From positions 1 through 6,660 of the forward strand of contig JALWZK010000127.1 in NCBI GenBank assembly GCA_027002665.1: a DNA stretch of 6,660 nt, written 5' to 3'. This document shows positions 1 through 6,652 of the stretch, piece by piece. Every line of letters starts with the position of its first letter. Position 1 is the first letter of the stretch. This DNA is from Campylobacteraceae bacterium (GTDB taxonomy: Bacteria > Campylobacterota > Campylobacteria > Campylobacterales > Sulfurovaceae). The translations under genes and the position numbers were made by a program. The notes under the pieces are model-generated. The model ran no database searches, was not told where the DNA came from, and worked only from the letters and a program-made list of their open reading frames with translations.

Positions 1-11
1 AATTAAACGAA

Positions 12-17
12 AAGGAG
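12..17 (+). promoter_or_regulatory. Ribosome binding site of the porin gene, deciding a GTG start
   Basis: AAGGAG lies 5 bases before GTG at 23. The overlapping ATG at 21 is followed directly by TGA, so it cannot start the porin. The next in-frame ATG (codon 12) would cut the signal peptide in half. GTG at 23 is therefore the supported start. Confidence 0.8.
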
Positions 18-22
18 AAAAT

Positions 23-1201
23 GTGAAAATTACAAATTTAAGTCTAACAGCTATTATGGCTTTGGGTATAATGAGTGTTGCAAATGCAGATGTGGATGTA
101 AAAATCGGTGGTCAGGGTGTTCTCTATTATCAAACTATGGATAAAGGTGGGGATGCAGATCTATTTGACCATGCTCCTAACTCTAAGGCAAATGCAGGTT
201 TACAACTTAACTTAAATGCAGACTTAGGTAATGGGTTTGGCCTTGGTTATCAAGAGACATTCCTTGGAACACTGGGGCTTGAAAAAAACCTTGTTGGTGG
301 TGTAATGCAAAAGGCTGGTGAAAAGCTAAATGACCACGGAACAACAAAAATTTTCGTTACTAAAAAGATTGGAAATACTACTCTAAAAATGGGTCGTCAA
401 GAGCTTCCAAAATCTCTATCTCCATTGGCATTCTCAGAGGGGTGGAATGTATTTAAAAATACATTTGATGCAGCAGTAGCGATTAATAGTGATATTCCAG
501 ATACAACCTTAGTTGGTGCATATGTTGCTCGTTCAAATACTCATGGAAACTTAGGAAGCTTCAATGATATGGCAAGTGGAAATCTACCAAGTGGGGCTTA
601 TATGCTAACTGTAGCAAATAAATCTATTAAACAGCTTCCAATTACTCTAAGTTACTACTCTCTTCCTGATTTAACAGGTCATGATGAAGGTTCTGCTATT
701 TGGGGAGATATTCAAGTTGATGCTGGTATCCCTGTTAAATTTGGACTTCAAGGTGGACAGATTGCACCTGAAAATAATTTAGATGATACTACAGCATTTG
801 GTGCTAAAATAACAGGGAAAGCTGGTCCTGTAGCTCTAAAATTGGCATACTCAACTGTTGATGATGGAACTATTCCAATTCGAAATGTTGGAACATGTGT
901 TAAAACTCCACTATATACACAGATGATACTTAATCAAAAGGCTATAAGTAAAGATGCTGATACAGTAATGGTTAAGGCTGCAATGCCTGTAGGACCAGGT
1001 AAACTTATTGCCCAATATGGTGCTACTACAGCAAATGATAAAAACCTCAATGGGGATGGTAATGACTATAATGAATTAGATGTTATATATAAATTTAAAG
1101 CACTTGGAACAACTATGTTAGCCGCTTATGTAATGAGTGACTTAGATAGTGCAGATGACCCTAATAATATTATCCGTTTCTGGACAAGATATAAATTCTA
1201 A
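23..1201 (+). CDS. Outer-membrane porin, OprD-like family of Campylobacterota
   Basis: Predicted 392-residue outer-membrane beta-barrel that would allow diffusion of small solutes into the periplasm; the substrate cannot be read from sequence. Residues 1-22 form a Sec signal peptide (Lys near the start, hydrophobic core, ANA then Asp at 22/23). The mature part has alternating hydrophobic and polar beta-strand segments, Gly/Asn/Asp-rich loops, a single Cys (292), and ends in Arg-Tyr-Lys-Phe, the C-terminal aromatic typical of proteins inserted by the BAM complex. The block at about 123-155, beginning GRQELPKSLSP, matches what I remember of major outer-membrane proteins in Sulfurimonas-like bacteria. 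A loop at about 339-348 (DKNLNGDGND) is rich in Asp, Asn and Gly and could bind a cation. It starts with GTG and appears monocistronic on its 3' side, ending at a hairpin. Family placement is from memory; barrel identity is firmer than the OprD label. Confidence 0.87.
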   Translation: MKITNLSLTAIMALGIMSVANADVDVKIGGQGVLYYQTMDKGGDADLFDHAPNSKANAGLQLNLNADLGNGFGLGYQETFLGTLGLEKNLVGGVMQKAGEKLNDHGTTKIFVTKKIGNTTLKMGRQELPKSLSPLAFSEGWNVFKNTFDAAVAINSDIPDTTLVGAYVARSNTHGNLGSFNDMASGNLPSGAYMLTVANKSIKQLPITLSYYSLPDLTGHDEGSAIWGDIQVDAGIPVKFGLQGGQIAPENNLDDTTAFGAKITGKAGPVALKLAYSTVDDGTIPIRNVGTCVKTPLYTQMILNQKAISKDADTVMVKAAMPVGPGKLIAQYGATTANDKNLNGDGNDYNELDVIYKFKALGTTMLAAYVMSDLDSADDPNNIIRFWTRYKF

Positions 1202-1213
1202 TATTTAAATTAT

Positions 1214-1240
1214 CTACCCCCTTATTTTTTTGGGGGGTAG
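1214..1240. terminator. Hairpin between convergent porin and spherulin-4 genes, probable bidirectional terminator
   Basis: CTACCCCC (1214-1221) pairs perfectly with GGGGGTAG (1233-1240) around an 11-base T-rich loop. It begins 12 bases after the porin stop and ends one base before the stop codon of the opposite gene at 1242. The run of T after the stem is short (TTTA) on the + strand and A/T-mixed on the - strand, so termination is inferred mainly from stem strength and position between two converging genes. Confidence 0.68.
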
Positions 1241-1241
1241 T

Positions 1242-3023
1242 TTATGCTAAGGCTTTTCTCATCTCTACTTGTAGATATTTCGAAATACTGTTCCAAGGAT
1301 TTCCATCAAATCCATCTTCTGTAAAGTATATATAGCTAAATTTATGTTCTCTTGCAAAAGAGATTAAATCATCAACTATATTATCTTCAAGTTTATATAC
1401 AAGTATAGATAGTTTTGTATTTGCTGTCGGACTATTATATCTTTTTGGTGGATTCTCCAATAGTTTTCTCGCTGTATGTTCATAAGTTACTACAATATTT
1501 GCAATGCCACTATCTATATATCTCTGGTCTGTAGTAATCCCCGCATTTAAAATGGTAAAATCTAAACCTCTACCTCTCGCTTGATTTGTCAGGTTTGTAT
1601 AGTAGTCTAAATATTCTATATCTGTCGAAGTCTCATCAAAGAATATTCCACTAACTCCACTACTCTTATATATTCTACTCCATGCCTCGATATCACTTAT
1701 AACCTCATCTATATCTCGCTCTCCATATTGAGTAGATACATAACCTATAACTCTAATATTTGCATCTTTCAGCTCTTTAATAGCTCTTGTATAGTTACTA
1801 TCTTCACTATCAAAGTGTCCATTAGTTGGATTTACAATAGCCGTAACTCCTACATTTGGATTGCTATTTTTAATATCTATTAACTCCTGCCAAGCTCCAT
1901 CTTTTGGATAAATATATAGAGGTATTAAAATCTCTAAATCCTCTTTCTGATTATCTAATCTATCTTGTAATAGTTTAGTTAGCCACTCTGCTACTCTTTT
2001 AAATGAGACATTTTTATTCCCATCTTCATTTACCAATCTATTTTTATATGGTGTTTTAAATCCCAGATGATATATTCCATCAAAAACTCTATTTATTGCA
2101 TTTTTTCCAAAGAGTTTAGTTTTTGCTCCATCTTTTACAACCTTATGGAAACCTGTTTCACTATCCTCCTCATCATCTCCATGTAACTCTGCCCATCTTG
2201 CCGAATAGTTTTCTACTAAATAGCTATTGATAGCCTTTATATCATCTTTTGTAAATTTTCCACCACTTCCTACATTGGTAACATCGATAGCCTCTATAAT
2301 AAGTTTATTCATCTCATTAGCACTATCTGCACCAATACGCATATCTCCTGTTGATATCTTTCCATTCAATCCCGTATCACTATAGATAATATCTATAACA
2401 CTATCCAATTGAGTATCTGTCTCACCTACTACCTCTGTAACAGCTGGATTTATAAGTCTATTCGAGGCTAAATCATCTTTTAGTAGCCTATTTAACCATT
2501 CTGCTACATTTTTAAAAGTTGCATTTTTATTCCCATCTTCATTTAGAAGCCTATTTTTTAGATGTGTCTCAAAACCCAGATGGTATATACTATCAAATAT
2601 CTTATTTATTGCATTTTTACCAAAGAGTCTCGTTTTTGCTCCATCATTTACAACTCTATGAAATCCTGTCTCACTATCCTCTTCATCATCTCCATGTAGG
2701 ACTACCCATTCAGCATTATAATTATGAAAGATATAATCATTAAGCTCTCTTGTATCGGCTATTGAGATTTTTTTATCATTTGCCAGACCTCTATTAATGA
2801 TAGCCTCTAAGATTATCTCATTCATTCGCTTAGCTGAGTTTATAGCTACCTCTATATCCTCTTTGGTTACTCTCTTATTTAATCTTTTATCATCTCTAAT
2901 AATAGATATAACCCTATCCAATCCACTTGTAGTTGGAGTTACACTATCTGCTATAGATAGCGACGGTGTCAATCCAAATAGTGGAATGGCACATACCCCT
3001 TTTAAAAAATTTCTTCTTTTCAT
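1242..3023 (-). CDS. Exported protein: Tat signal, two tandem acidic repeat domains, C-terminal spherulin-4-like (glycoside-hydrolase-like) domain
   Basis: 593 residues. The N-terminus reads KRRNFLKG, a near-consensus twin-arginine motif, followed by a hydrophobic stretch and a likely cleavage after SIA (about residue 25). Residues about 35-185 and 206-356 are two copies of one domain, offset by 171 residues. Each contains LHGDDEEDSETGFH (109-122 and 280-293) and NEDGNKN (161-167 and 332-338); the core 77 residues are identical at 60 positions. The acidic Asp/Asn/Gly segments suggest cation binding (inference). Residues about 363-593 resemble the spherulin-4 family: IPLYIYP near 366, IVNPTNG near 396, GYVSTQYG near 427, GIFFDE at 459-464 and VTYE at 512-515. 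That family includes TIM-barrel-like hydrolases acting on galactosamine-containing polysaccharides; D463 and E464 would be the catalytic candidates. Likely acts in the periplasm or at the surface. Substrate unknown. No neighbouring polysaccharide genes are visible. It has its own promoter and AAGGAT binding site. Confidence 0.83.
   Translation of the reverse strand: MKRRNFLKGVCAIPLFGLTPSLSIADSVTPTTSGLDRVISIIRDDKRLNKRVTKEDIEVAINSAKRMNEIILEAIINRGLANDKKISIADTRELNDYIFHNYNAEWVVLHGDDEEDSETGFHRVVNDGAKTRLFGKNAINKIFDSIYHLGFETHLKNRLLNEDGNKNATFKNVAEWLNRLLKDDLASNRLINPAVTEVVGETDTQLDSVIDIIYSDTGLNGKISTGDMRIGADSANEMNKLIIEAIDVTNVGSGGKFTKDDIKAINSYLVENYSARWAELHGDDEEDSETGFHKVVKDGAKTKLFGKNAINRVFDGIYHLGFKTPYKNRLVNEDGNKNVSFKRVAEWLTKLLQDRLDNQKEDLEILIPLYIYPKDGAWQELIDIKNSNPNVGVTAIVNPTNGHFDSEDSNYTRAIKELKDANIRVIGYVSTQYGERDIDEVISDIEAWSRIYKSSGVSGIFFDETSTDIEYLDYYTNLTNQARGRGLDFTILNAGITTDQRYIDSGIANIVVTYEHTARKLLENPPKRYNSPTANTKLSILVYKLEDNIVDDLISFAREHKFSYIYFTEDGFDGNPWNSISKYLQVEMRKALA
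1956..2186 (-). repeat. Second copy of the intragenic repeat (codons 280-356)
   Basis: Encodes the conserved core of repeat domain 2, from LHGDDEEDSETGFH through the NEDGNKN segment to VAEWLTKLL. It aligns without gaps to 2469-2699, and the nucleotide sequences are also visibly alike, for example around the stretch encoding HGDDEEDSETG. This indicates an internal duplication or repeat homogenisation. Confidence 0.85.
2469..2699 (-). repeat. First copy of the intragenic repeat (codons 109-185)
   Basis: Encodes the conserved core of repeat domain 1. Sixty of its 77 residues are identical to the copy at 1956-2186, and most changes are conservative (Arg/Lys, Ile/Val, Ser/Thr). The parts upstream of this core (residues about 35-108 versus 206-279) are recognisably related but far more diverged and differ slightly in length. 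Confidence 0.85.
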
Positions 3024-3028
3024 CTTTT

Positions 3029-3034
3029 ATCCTT
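3029..3034 (-). promoter_or_regulatory. Ribosome binding site of the spherulin-4 gene
   Basis: On the minus strand AAGGAT stands 5 bases before the ATG at 3023, supporting that start, which also places the twin-arginine motif at residues 3-4. Confidence 0.75.
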
Positions 3035-3059
3035 AAAGATAACATCTTAACTTAAATTT

Positions 3060-3087
3060 ATTATATAATATTTTAACTTATTGTTAA
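3060..3087 (-). promoter_or_regulatory. Sigma-70-type promoter of the spherulin-4 gene
   Basis: Minus strand: -35 TTAACA (3087-3082, five of six consensus bases), 16-base spacer, -10 TATAAT (3065-3060, perfect). Transcription would start near 3053, giving a leader of about 30 bases. The region is over 90% A/T, so chance matches are easier here; the -35/-10 pairing is what raises confidence. Confidence 0.6.
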
Positions 3088-3110
3088 ATTAATTTTAAAT
3101 ATGATATTAT
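3064..3110 (+). promoter_or_regulatory. Candidate promoter elements for the J-domain gene
   Basis: Two possible -10 boxes are visible. TATAAT at 3064-3069 is perfect but lacks a good -35 and overlaps the opposite-strand -10. TATGAT at 3100-3105, preceded by TTATTG (3078-3083) with a 16-base spacer, would give a leader of about 30 bases. I cannot choose between them from sequence alone. Confidence 0.35.
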
Positions 3111-3143
3111 TTAAATTTAAATGGATATAAAAAGATAAGAGAG

Positions 3144-3431
3144 ATGCACCAAATAACTCTAAATGAATTTAAAGACGCAGTGGAGACATTAGGGCTACTC
3201 ACATTGACAACTCGAGAAGATGTCAGGAAGAGATATTTAAAGCTTTCAAAACAATATCACCCTGATATGGAGGGTGGAGATATTAAAAAGTTTCAGAAAA
3301 TTCGAGAAGCTTATGAGATATTGAGTAACTATATGGATAATTTTAGATTTCTATTTGATGAAGAGGAGTTTAAACGACAAAACCCAATCTTAGTTTCAAA
3401 TTTTAATGATTTGTGGATTGAGAAGGATTAA
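3144..3431 (+). CDS. Small stand-alone J-domain (DnaJ-like) protein
   Basis: 95 residues, cytosolic: no signal peptide or membrane segment. It carries a J domain over about residues 8-62, with helix II (DVRKRYLKLSKQYH), the invariant His-Pro-Asp at 39-41, and helix III (KFQKIREAYEILS). The HPD loop is what stimulates ATP hydrolysis by Hsp70 (DnaK) in this family, so the protein should be an Hsp70 co-chaperone. It lacks the Gly/Phe region, zinc-finger and C-terminal substrate domains of full DnaJ. The last 30 or so residues are acidic and aromatic (FRFLFDEEEF, then NDLWIEKD) and may be a partner-binding tail (inference). The ATG at 3144 follows a weak purine-rich stretch (AAGAGAG); an ATG at 3121 leads to a stop after five codons. 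It appears monocistronic, divergent from the spherulin-4 gene and convergent with fusA. Client unknown. Confidence 0.88.
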   Translation: MHQITLNEFKDAVETLGLLTLTTREDVRKRYLKLSKQYHPDMEGGDIKKFQKIREAYEILSNYMDNFRFLFDEEEFKRQNPILVSNFNDLWIEKD

Positions 3432-3438
3432 TTTGTTT

Positions 3439-3461
3439 TAAGAGAGGTAAAACCTCTCTTA
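3439..3461. terminator. Hairpin between convergent J-domain gene and fusA, probable bidirectional terminator
   Basis: TAAGAGAGGT (3439-3448) pairs perfectly with ACCTCTCTTA (3452-3461) across a three-base loop. It sits 7 bases after the J-gene stop and 6 bases beyond the fusA stop. On the + strand a T-rich run (TTTCTTTTTT) follows about 10 bases later, already inside the fusA 3' end; on the - strand there is no T run, so factor-independent termination there is less certain. Confidence 0.6.
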
Positions 3462-3467
3462 GATTAA

Positions 3468-5555
3468 TTAGTTTCTTTTTTCAATAATCTCTTTTGCAAT
3501 ATTGCTCGGCACCTCTTCATAGTGGTCAAACTCCATTGAGTAGGTTGCACGACCTTGAGTCATTGAGCGAAGGTCAGTTGAGTAACCAAACATCTCTGCA
3601 AGAGGGACAAAGGCATTGACAATTTTATTTCCACCTCTATCGCCCATACCTGTTACCTGTCCTCTTCTCTTAGAGACATCTCCAATAACATCTCCCATAA
3701 ACTCTTCTGGAACTTCAACTTCAACTTTCATCATAGGCTCTAAGATAACCGGATTGGCCTCCATTGCACCCGCTCTAAAACACATTGAACCAGCCAATTT
3801 AAAAGCCATCTCCGATGAATCGACATCATGGTAACTTCCATCATAGAGAGTTACTTTTACATCTTCAACCGGATAACCTGCTTGGATACCTCTCTGCATA
3901 GCCTCTTGAATACCTTTATTTACCGGTTGGATAAACTCTTTCGGAATAACTCCACCCTTAATCTCATCGACAAACTCATATCCAGAACCCGGCTCTCGTG
4001 GCTCAATTTTTAGGAACACATGTCCATATTGACCTCTACCACCTGTCTGTTTAGCATACTTATACTCTTTAGTGACACTCTTTCTAATGGTTTCACGATA
4101 TGCAACTTGTGGTGCACCAACTTCAGCATCAACTTTAAACTCTCTCTTCATTCTATCAACAATAATCTCAAGGTGTAACTCACCCATACCGGAGATAATA
4201 GTCTGTCCAGACTCATCATCTGTAGTAACTCTAAATGATGGGTCCTCGGCAGCCAATTTACTTAGAGCAACACTCATCTTCTCTTGGTCAGCTTTAGTTT
4301 TTGGCTCAACAGCAACAGAGATAACTGGGTCAGGAAAGTCCATTCTCTCCAATACAACCTTCTCTTTTTCGGAACAGAGGGTATCCCCTGTAGTTGTATT
4401 TTTAAGTCCAACGACAGCACCAATCTCTCCCGCATAAATCTCTTTAATCTCTTCTCTCTTAATTGCGTGCATCTTCATAATTCTACCGATACGCTCTTTT
4501 TTACCTTTTGTTGAGTTGAGAACATAAGAGCCTGACTCTAAGGAGCCTCGATATACACGGATAAATGTGAGCTGTCCAACATATGGGTCTGTCATAATCT
4601 TAAATGCAAGTGCGGCAAACTCCCCATCGTCTGTAGATTCCACCTCAACCTCTACGGTCTCATCTTCCATTAGAGTTCCCTTAATAGGAGGAGCCTCAAC
4701 TGGAGATGGGAGATAATCGACAATAGCATCGAGAAGTGTCTGGACACCTTTATTTTTAAATGCTGTTCCCGGCATCATTGGAACAACTGCCATTCCAATA
4801 GTCGCCTGTTTAATGGCCTCTCTAATCTCCTCTTGAGTAATCTCTTCACCCTCAAGGAACTTCTCCATCATCTCTTCATTGCCATCAATCTCAGATAGAG
4901 TCTCTAACATCTTCTCTCTATACTCTTCTGCTTGATCTTGAAGCTCCTCTCTAATCTCCTGCTCATAGTATGCCGAACCCATAGCAGCTTCAGCATCCCA
5001 TACAATCTCCTTCATCTTTACAAGGTCAATAACGCCCTCAAAATTCTCTTCAGAGCCGATTGGGAGTTGAATTATAAGCGGGTTACCATTGAGTCTCTCT
5101 CTAATCTGTCTCTCAACTTCAAAGAAATCGGCGCCAACTCTATCCATTTTATTTACAAATACTAAAGATGGAACTCCATATCTATTTCTCTGTCTCCAGA
5201 CTGTCTCACTTTGAGGTTGAACCCCACCAACAGCACAGAAGATAGATACAGCACCATCAAGCACTCTCATAGACCTCTCAACTTCAATAGTAAAATCGAC
5301 ATGTCCCGGAGTGTCAATTATATTAATCTGTTTACCACGCCACTCACAAGTGGTAGCCGCAGAGGTAATTGTAATTCCTCTCTCCTTCTCCTGCTCCATC
5401 CAGTCCATAGTAGCAGCACCATCATGAACTTCACCAATCTTATGCTCAACCCCTGTATAGAATAGTATTCTCTCTGTGGTTGTGGTCTTTCCTGCATCTA
5501 TATGTGCCGCAATTCCAATATTTCTTACATCTTCAAGTTTATGTGTTCTTGCCAT
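3468..5555 (-). CDS. fusA: Translation elongation factor G
   Basis: GTPase that drives translocation of tRNA and mRNA on the ribosome and, with RRF, splits ribosomes after termination; cytosolic. 695 residues, the usual bacterial length. GTP-binding motifs are intact: AHIDAGKT (17-24), RGITIT (59-64), DTPGH (81-85) with catalytic His85, NKMD (135-138), and GTAFKNKG (263-270). Beta-barrel domain II follows at about 300-400, domain III includes MGELHLEII (457-465), domain IV carries the tip loop YHDVDSS (575-581) that enters the decoding centre, and domain V ends with TQGRATYS (666-673). The ATG at 5555 is preceded by AAGGAAA, which overlaps the rpsG stop; the gap to rpsG is 12 bases, so the two are probably translationally coupled. 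It is the last gene of the str-type operon here: no tuf follows. No abnormal residues noticed. Confidence 0.99.
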   Translation of the reverse strand: MARTHKLEDVRNIGIAAHIDAGKTTTTERILFYTGVEHKIGEVHDGAATMDWMEQEKERGITITSAATTCEWRGKQINIIDTPGHVDFTIEVERSMRVLDGAVSIFCAVGGVQPQSETVWRQRNRYGVPSLVFVNKMDRVGADFFEVERQIRERLNGNPLIIQLPIGSEENFEGVIDLVKMKEIVWDAEAAMGSAYYEQEIREELQDQAEEYREKMLETLSEIDGNEEMMEKFLEGEEITQEEIREAIKQATIGMAVVPMMPGTAFKNKGVQTLLDAIVDYLPSPVEAPPIKGTLMEDETVEVEVESTDDGEFAALAFKIMTDPYVGQLTFIRVYRGSLESGSYVLNSTKGKKERIGRIMKMHAIKREEIKEIYAGEIGAVVGLKNTTTGDTLCSEKEKVVLERMDFPDPVISVAVEPKTKADQEKMSVALSKLAAEDPSFRVTTDDESGQTIISGMGELHLEIIVDRMKREFKVDAEVGAPQVAYRETIRKSVTKEYKYAKQTGGRGQYGHVFLKIEPREPGSGYEFVDEIKGGVIPKEFIQPVNKGIQEAMQRGIQAGYPVEDVKVTLYDGSYHDVDSSEMAFKLAGSMCFRAGAMEANPVILEPMMKVEVEVPEEFMGDVIGDVSKRRGQVTGMGDRGGNKIVNAFVPLAEMFGYSTDLRSMTQGRATYSMEFDHYEEVPSNIAKEIIEKRN

Positions 5556-5567
5556 AGCTATATTTCC

Positions 5568-6065
<498 letters not shown>

Positions 6066-6070
6066 TTACT

Positions 6071-6134
6071 CAATTTTTGTCCCCGAAGGTATATTGACAA
6101 AAACTGCTTAAAGCTTATCTATTTTAAAGCTTAA
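6071..6134 (-). promoter_or_regulatory. Structured rpsL-rpsG intercistronic region, candidate S7 feedback site
   Basis: On the minus-strand RNA, bases 6106-6096 pair with 6081-6071 (11 pairs, one G-U). A six-base bulge AAUAUA (6095-6090) follows on the 5' arm, then CC-UUCG-GG (6089-6082), an exceptionally stable tetraloop. Just upstream, two copies of a TTAAGCTT-like element (6134-6124 and 6117-6108) can pair through their self-complementary AAGCTT cores. There is no T run after the stems, so this does not look like a terminator. In E. coli, S7 binds the equivalent rpsL-rpsG spacer to repress S7 and EF-G translation. Position and size fit that role here; binding is inferred. Confidence 0.5.
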
Positions 6135-6137
6135 ACT

Positions 6138-6512
6138 CTACTGTTTTGGTTTCTTAGTTCCATATTTAGAACGAGCAACAGTTCTACCATTAACTCCAGA
6201 AGCATCTAATGCACCACGAATAATATGATACTTAACTCCCGGTAAATCCTTAATTCTTCCGCCTCTTACAAGCACAATTGAGTGTTCTTGAAGGTTGTGT
6301 CCCTCTCCACCAATATAGGAGATAACTTCAAATCCACTTGTCAATCTAACCTTTGCTACCTTTCTTAGAGCAGAGTTAGGTTTTTTTGGAGTAGTGGTAT
6401 ATACTCTTGTGCAAACACCTCTCCTCTGAGGACAGCTAACTAATGCTGGTGATTTTGATTTCTTAATCACTTTCTTTCGCTCTTTACGAACCAATTGATT
6501 AATCGTAGGCAA
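6138..6512 (-). CDS. rpsL: 30S ribosomal protein S12, TTG start
   Basis: Ribosomal protein at the decoding centre that helps control fidelity; it is the classic site of streptomycin-resistance changes. With the start at TTG (6512) the protein is 124 residues and begins [13 protein letters not shown], the usual S12 N-terminus. AAGGAA (6523-6518) stands 5 bases upstream of that TTG. The open frame extends 22 codons further to a GTG at 6578, but those codons have no S12 similarity and fall inside the leader hairpin. Conserved segments are [34 protein letters not shown] and KDLPGV; Lys43, Lys88 and Asp89 (counting Met) are the wild-type residues, so no streptomycin-resistance substitution is visible at the main sites. 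The Asp in DLPGV is the one methylthiolated by RimO in other bacteria. First gene of the operon; its stop is TAG. Confidence 0.97.
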   Translation of the reverse strand: MPTINQLVRKERKKVIKKSKSPALVSCPQRRGVCTRVYTTTPKKPNSALRKVAKVRLTSGFEVISYIGGEGHNLQEHSIVLVRGGRIKDLPGVKYHIIRGALDASGVNGRTVARSKYGTKKPKQ

Positions 6513-6517
6513 TATAA

Positions 6518-6523
6518 TTCCTT
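6518..6523 (-). promoter_or_regulatory. Ribosome binding site deciding the TTG start of rpsL
   Basis: AAGGAA on the minus strand with 5 bases before TTG at 6512, the same form as the AAGGAAA sites before rpsG and fusA. There is no ATG or GTG near this position in frame, so the TTG is the supported start. Confidence 0.85.
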
Positions 6524-6564
6524 TCTTAAAATATTTTTGTTGAATTAAAATCTGAACATGAAAG

Positions 6565-6596
6565 TCCCTAAAAAACACCTTAAATGTTTTTTGGGA
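6565..6596 (-). promoter_or_regulatory. Stem-loop in the 5' leader of rpsL
   Basis: On the minus strand CCCAAAAAACA (6595-6585) pairs with TGTTTTTTaGGG (6577-6566) apart from one unpaired base at 6569, around a seven-base loop containing TTTAAGG; an extra A-T pair closes the base. It starts roughly 25 bases after the predicted transcription start and ends about 50 bases before the rpsL start. Its role is unknown; possibilities include transcript stability or expression control. Confidence 0.5.
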
Positions 6597-6624
6597 AACC
6601 TCAAATCCTTAAAAAATAGTGCAT

Positions 6625-6652
6625 ATTATACCCAAATTTACTTTTTATAAAA
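6625..6652 (-). promoter_or_regulatory. Promoter of the rpsL-rpsG-fusA operon
   Basis: A perfect -10 TATAAT is at 6630-6625 on the minus strand. The -35 region is poor: TTTTAT at 6652-6647 with a 16-base spacer is the best match, amid A/T-rich sequence, as is common for the main sigma factor of Campylobacterota. Transcription would begin near 6620, giving a leader of about 108 bases. Confidence 0.6.

Noticed and set aside
1956..2699. Repeats considered as a CRISPR or mobile-element remnant
   Set aside because: The two copies are in one continuous reading frame, about 230 bases long each, with coding-type substitutions; there are no short spacers, terminal inverted repeats or transposase.
2982..3023. 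Lipoprotein signal for the spherulin-4 protein, because of a Cys at residue 11
   Set aside because: The preceding residues (Lys-Gly-Val) do not form a lipobox, and the Cys is too close to the N-terminus with the hydrophobic core lying after it. A Tat signal with cleavage near residue 25 fits better.
2519..3036. Plus-strand open frames of 74 and 79 codons opposite the spherulin-4 gene
   Set aside because: Low-complexity His/Leu/Ser-rich translations with no supporting start signals; they are antisense shadows of the repeat-coding DNA.
3109..3122. Perfect 14-base palindrome ATTTAAATTTAAAT as a possible operator
   Set aside because: In a stretch with almost no G or C such A/T palindromes arise easily by chance, and no regulator gene is nearby.
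3121..3138. Alternative ATG for the J-domain gene at 3121, or a leader peptide
   Set aside because: It reads five codons to a stop, is not in the J-domain frame, and has no clear binding site in front of it.
3616..5465. Several plus-strand open frames of 60-120 codons opposite fusA
   Set aside because: They mirror the fusA reading frame, lack credible binding sites and family motifs, and arise from the strong codon bias of the opposite gene.
6513..6578. N-terminal extension of S12 from GTG at 6578 (22 extra codons)
   Set aside because: The extension has no resemblance to S12, overlaps the leader hairpin, and the TTG at 6512 has a well-placed AAGGAA and restores the standard 124-residue length.
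6565..6596. Leader hairpin as terminator of an upstream gene such as rpoC
   Set aside because: A perfect -10 box lies upstream of it on the same strand, and no T run follows the stem, so a leader structure is more likely. The upstream gene is outside the window, so this is not fully excluded.
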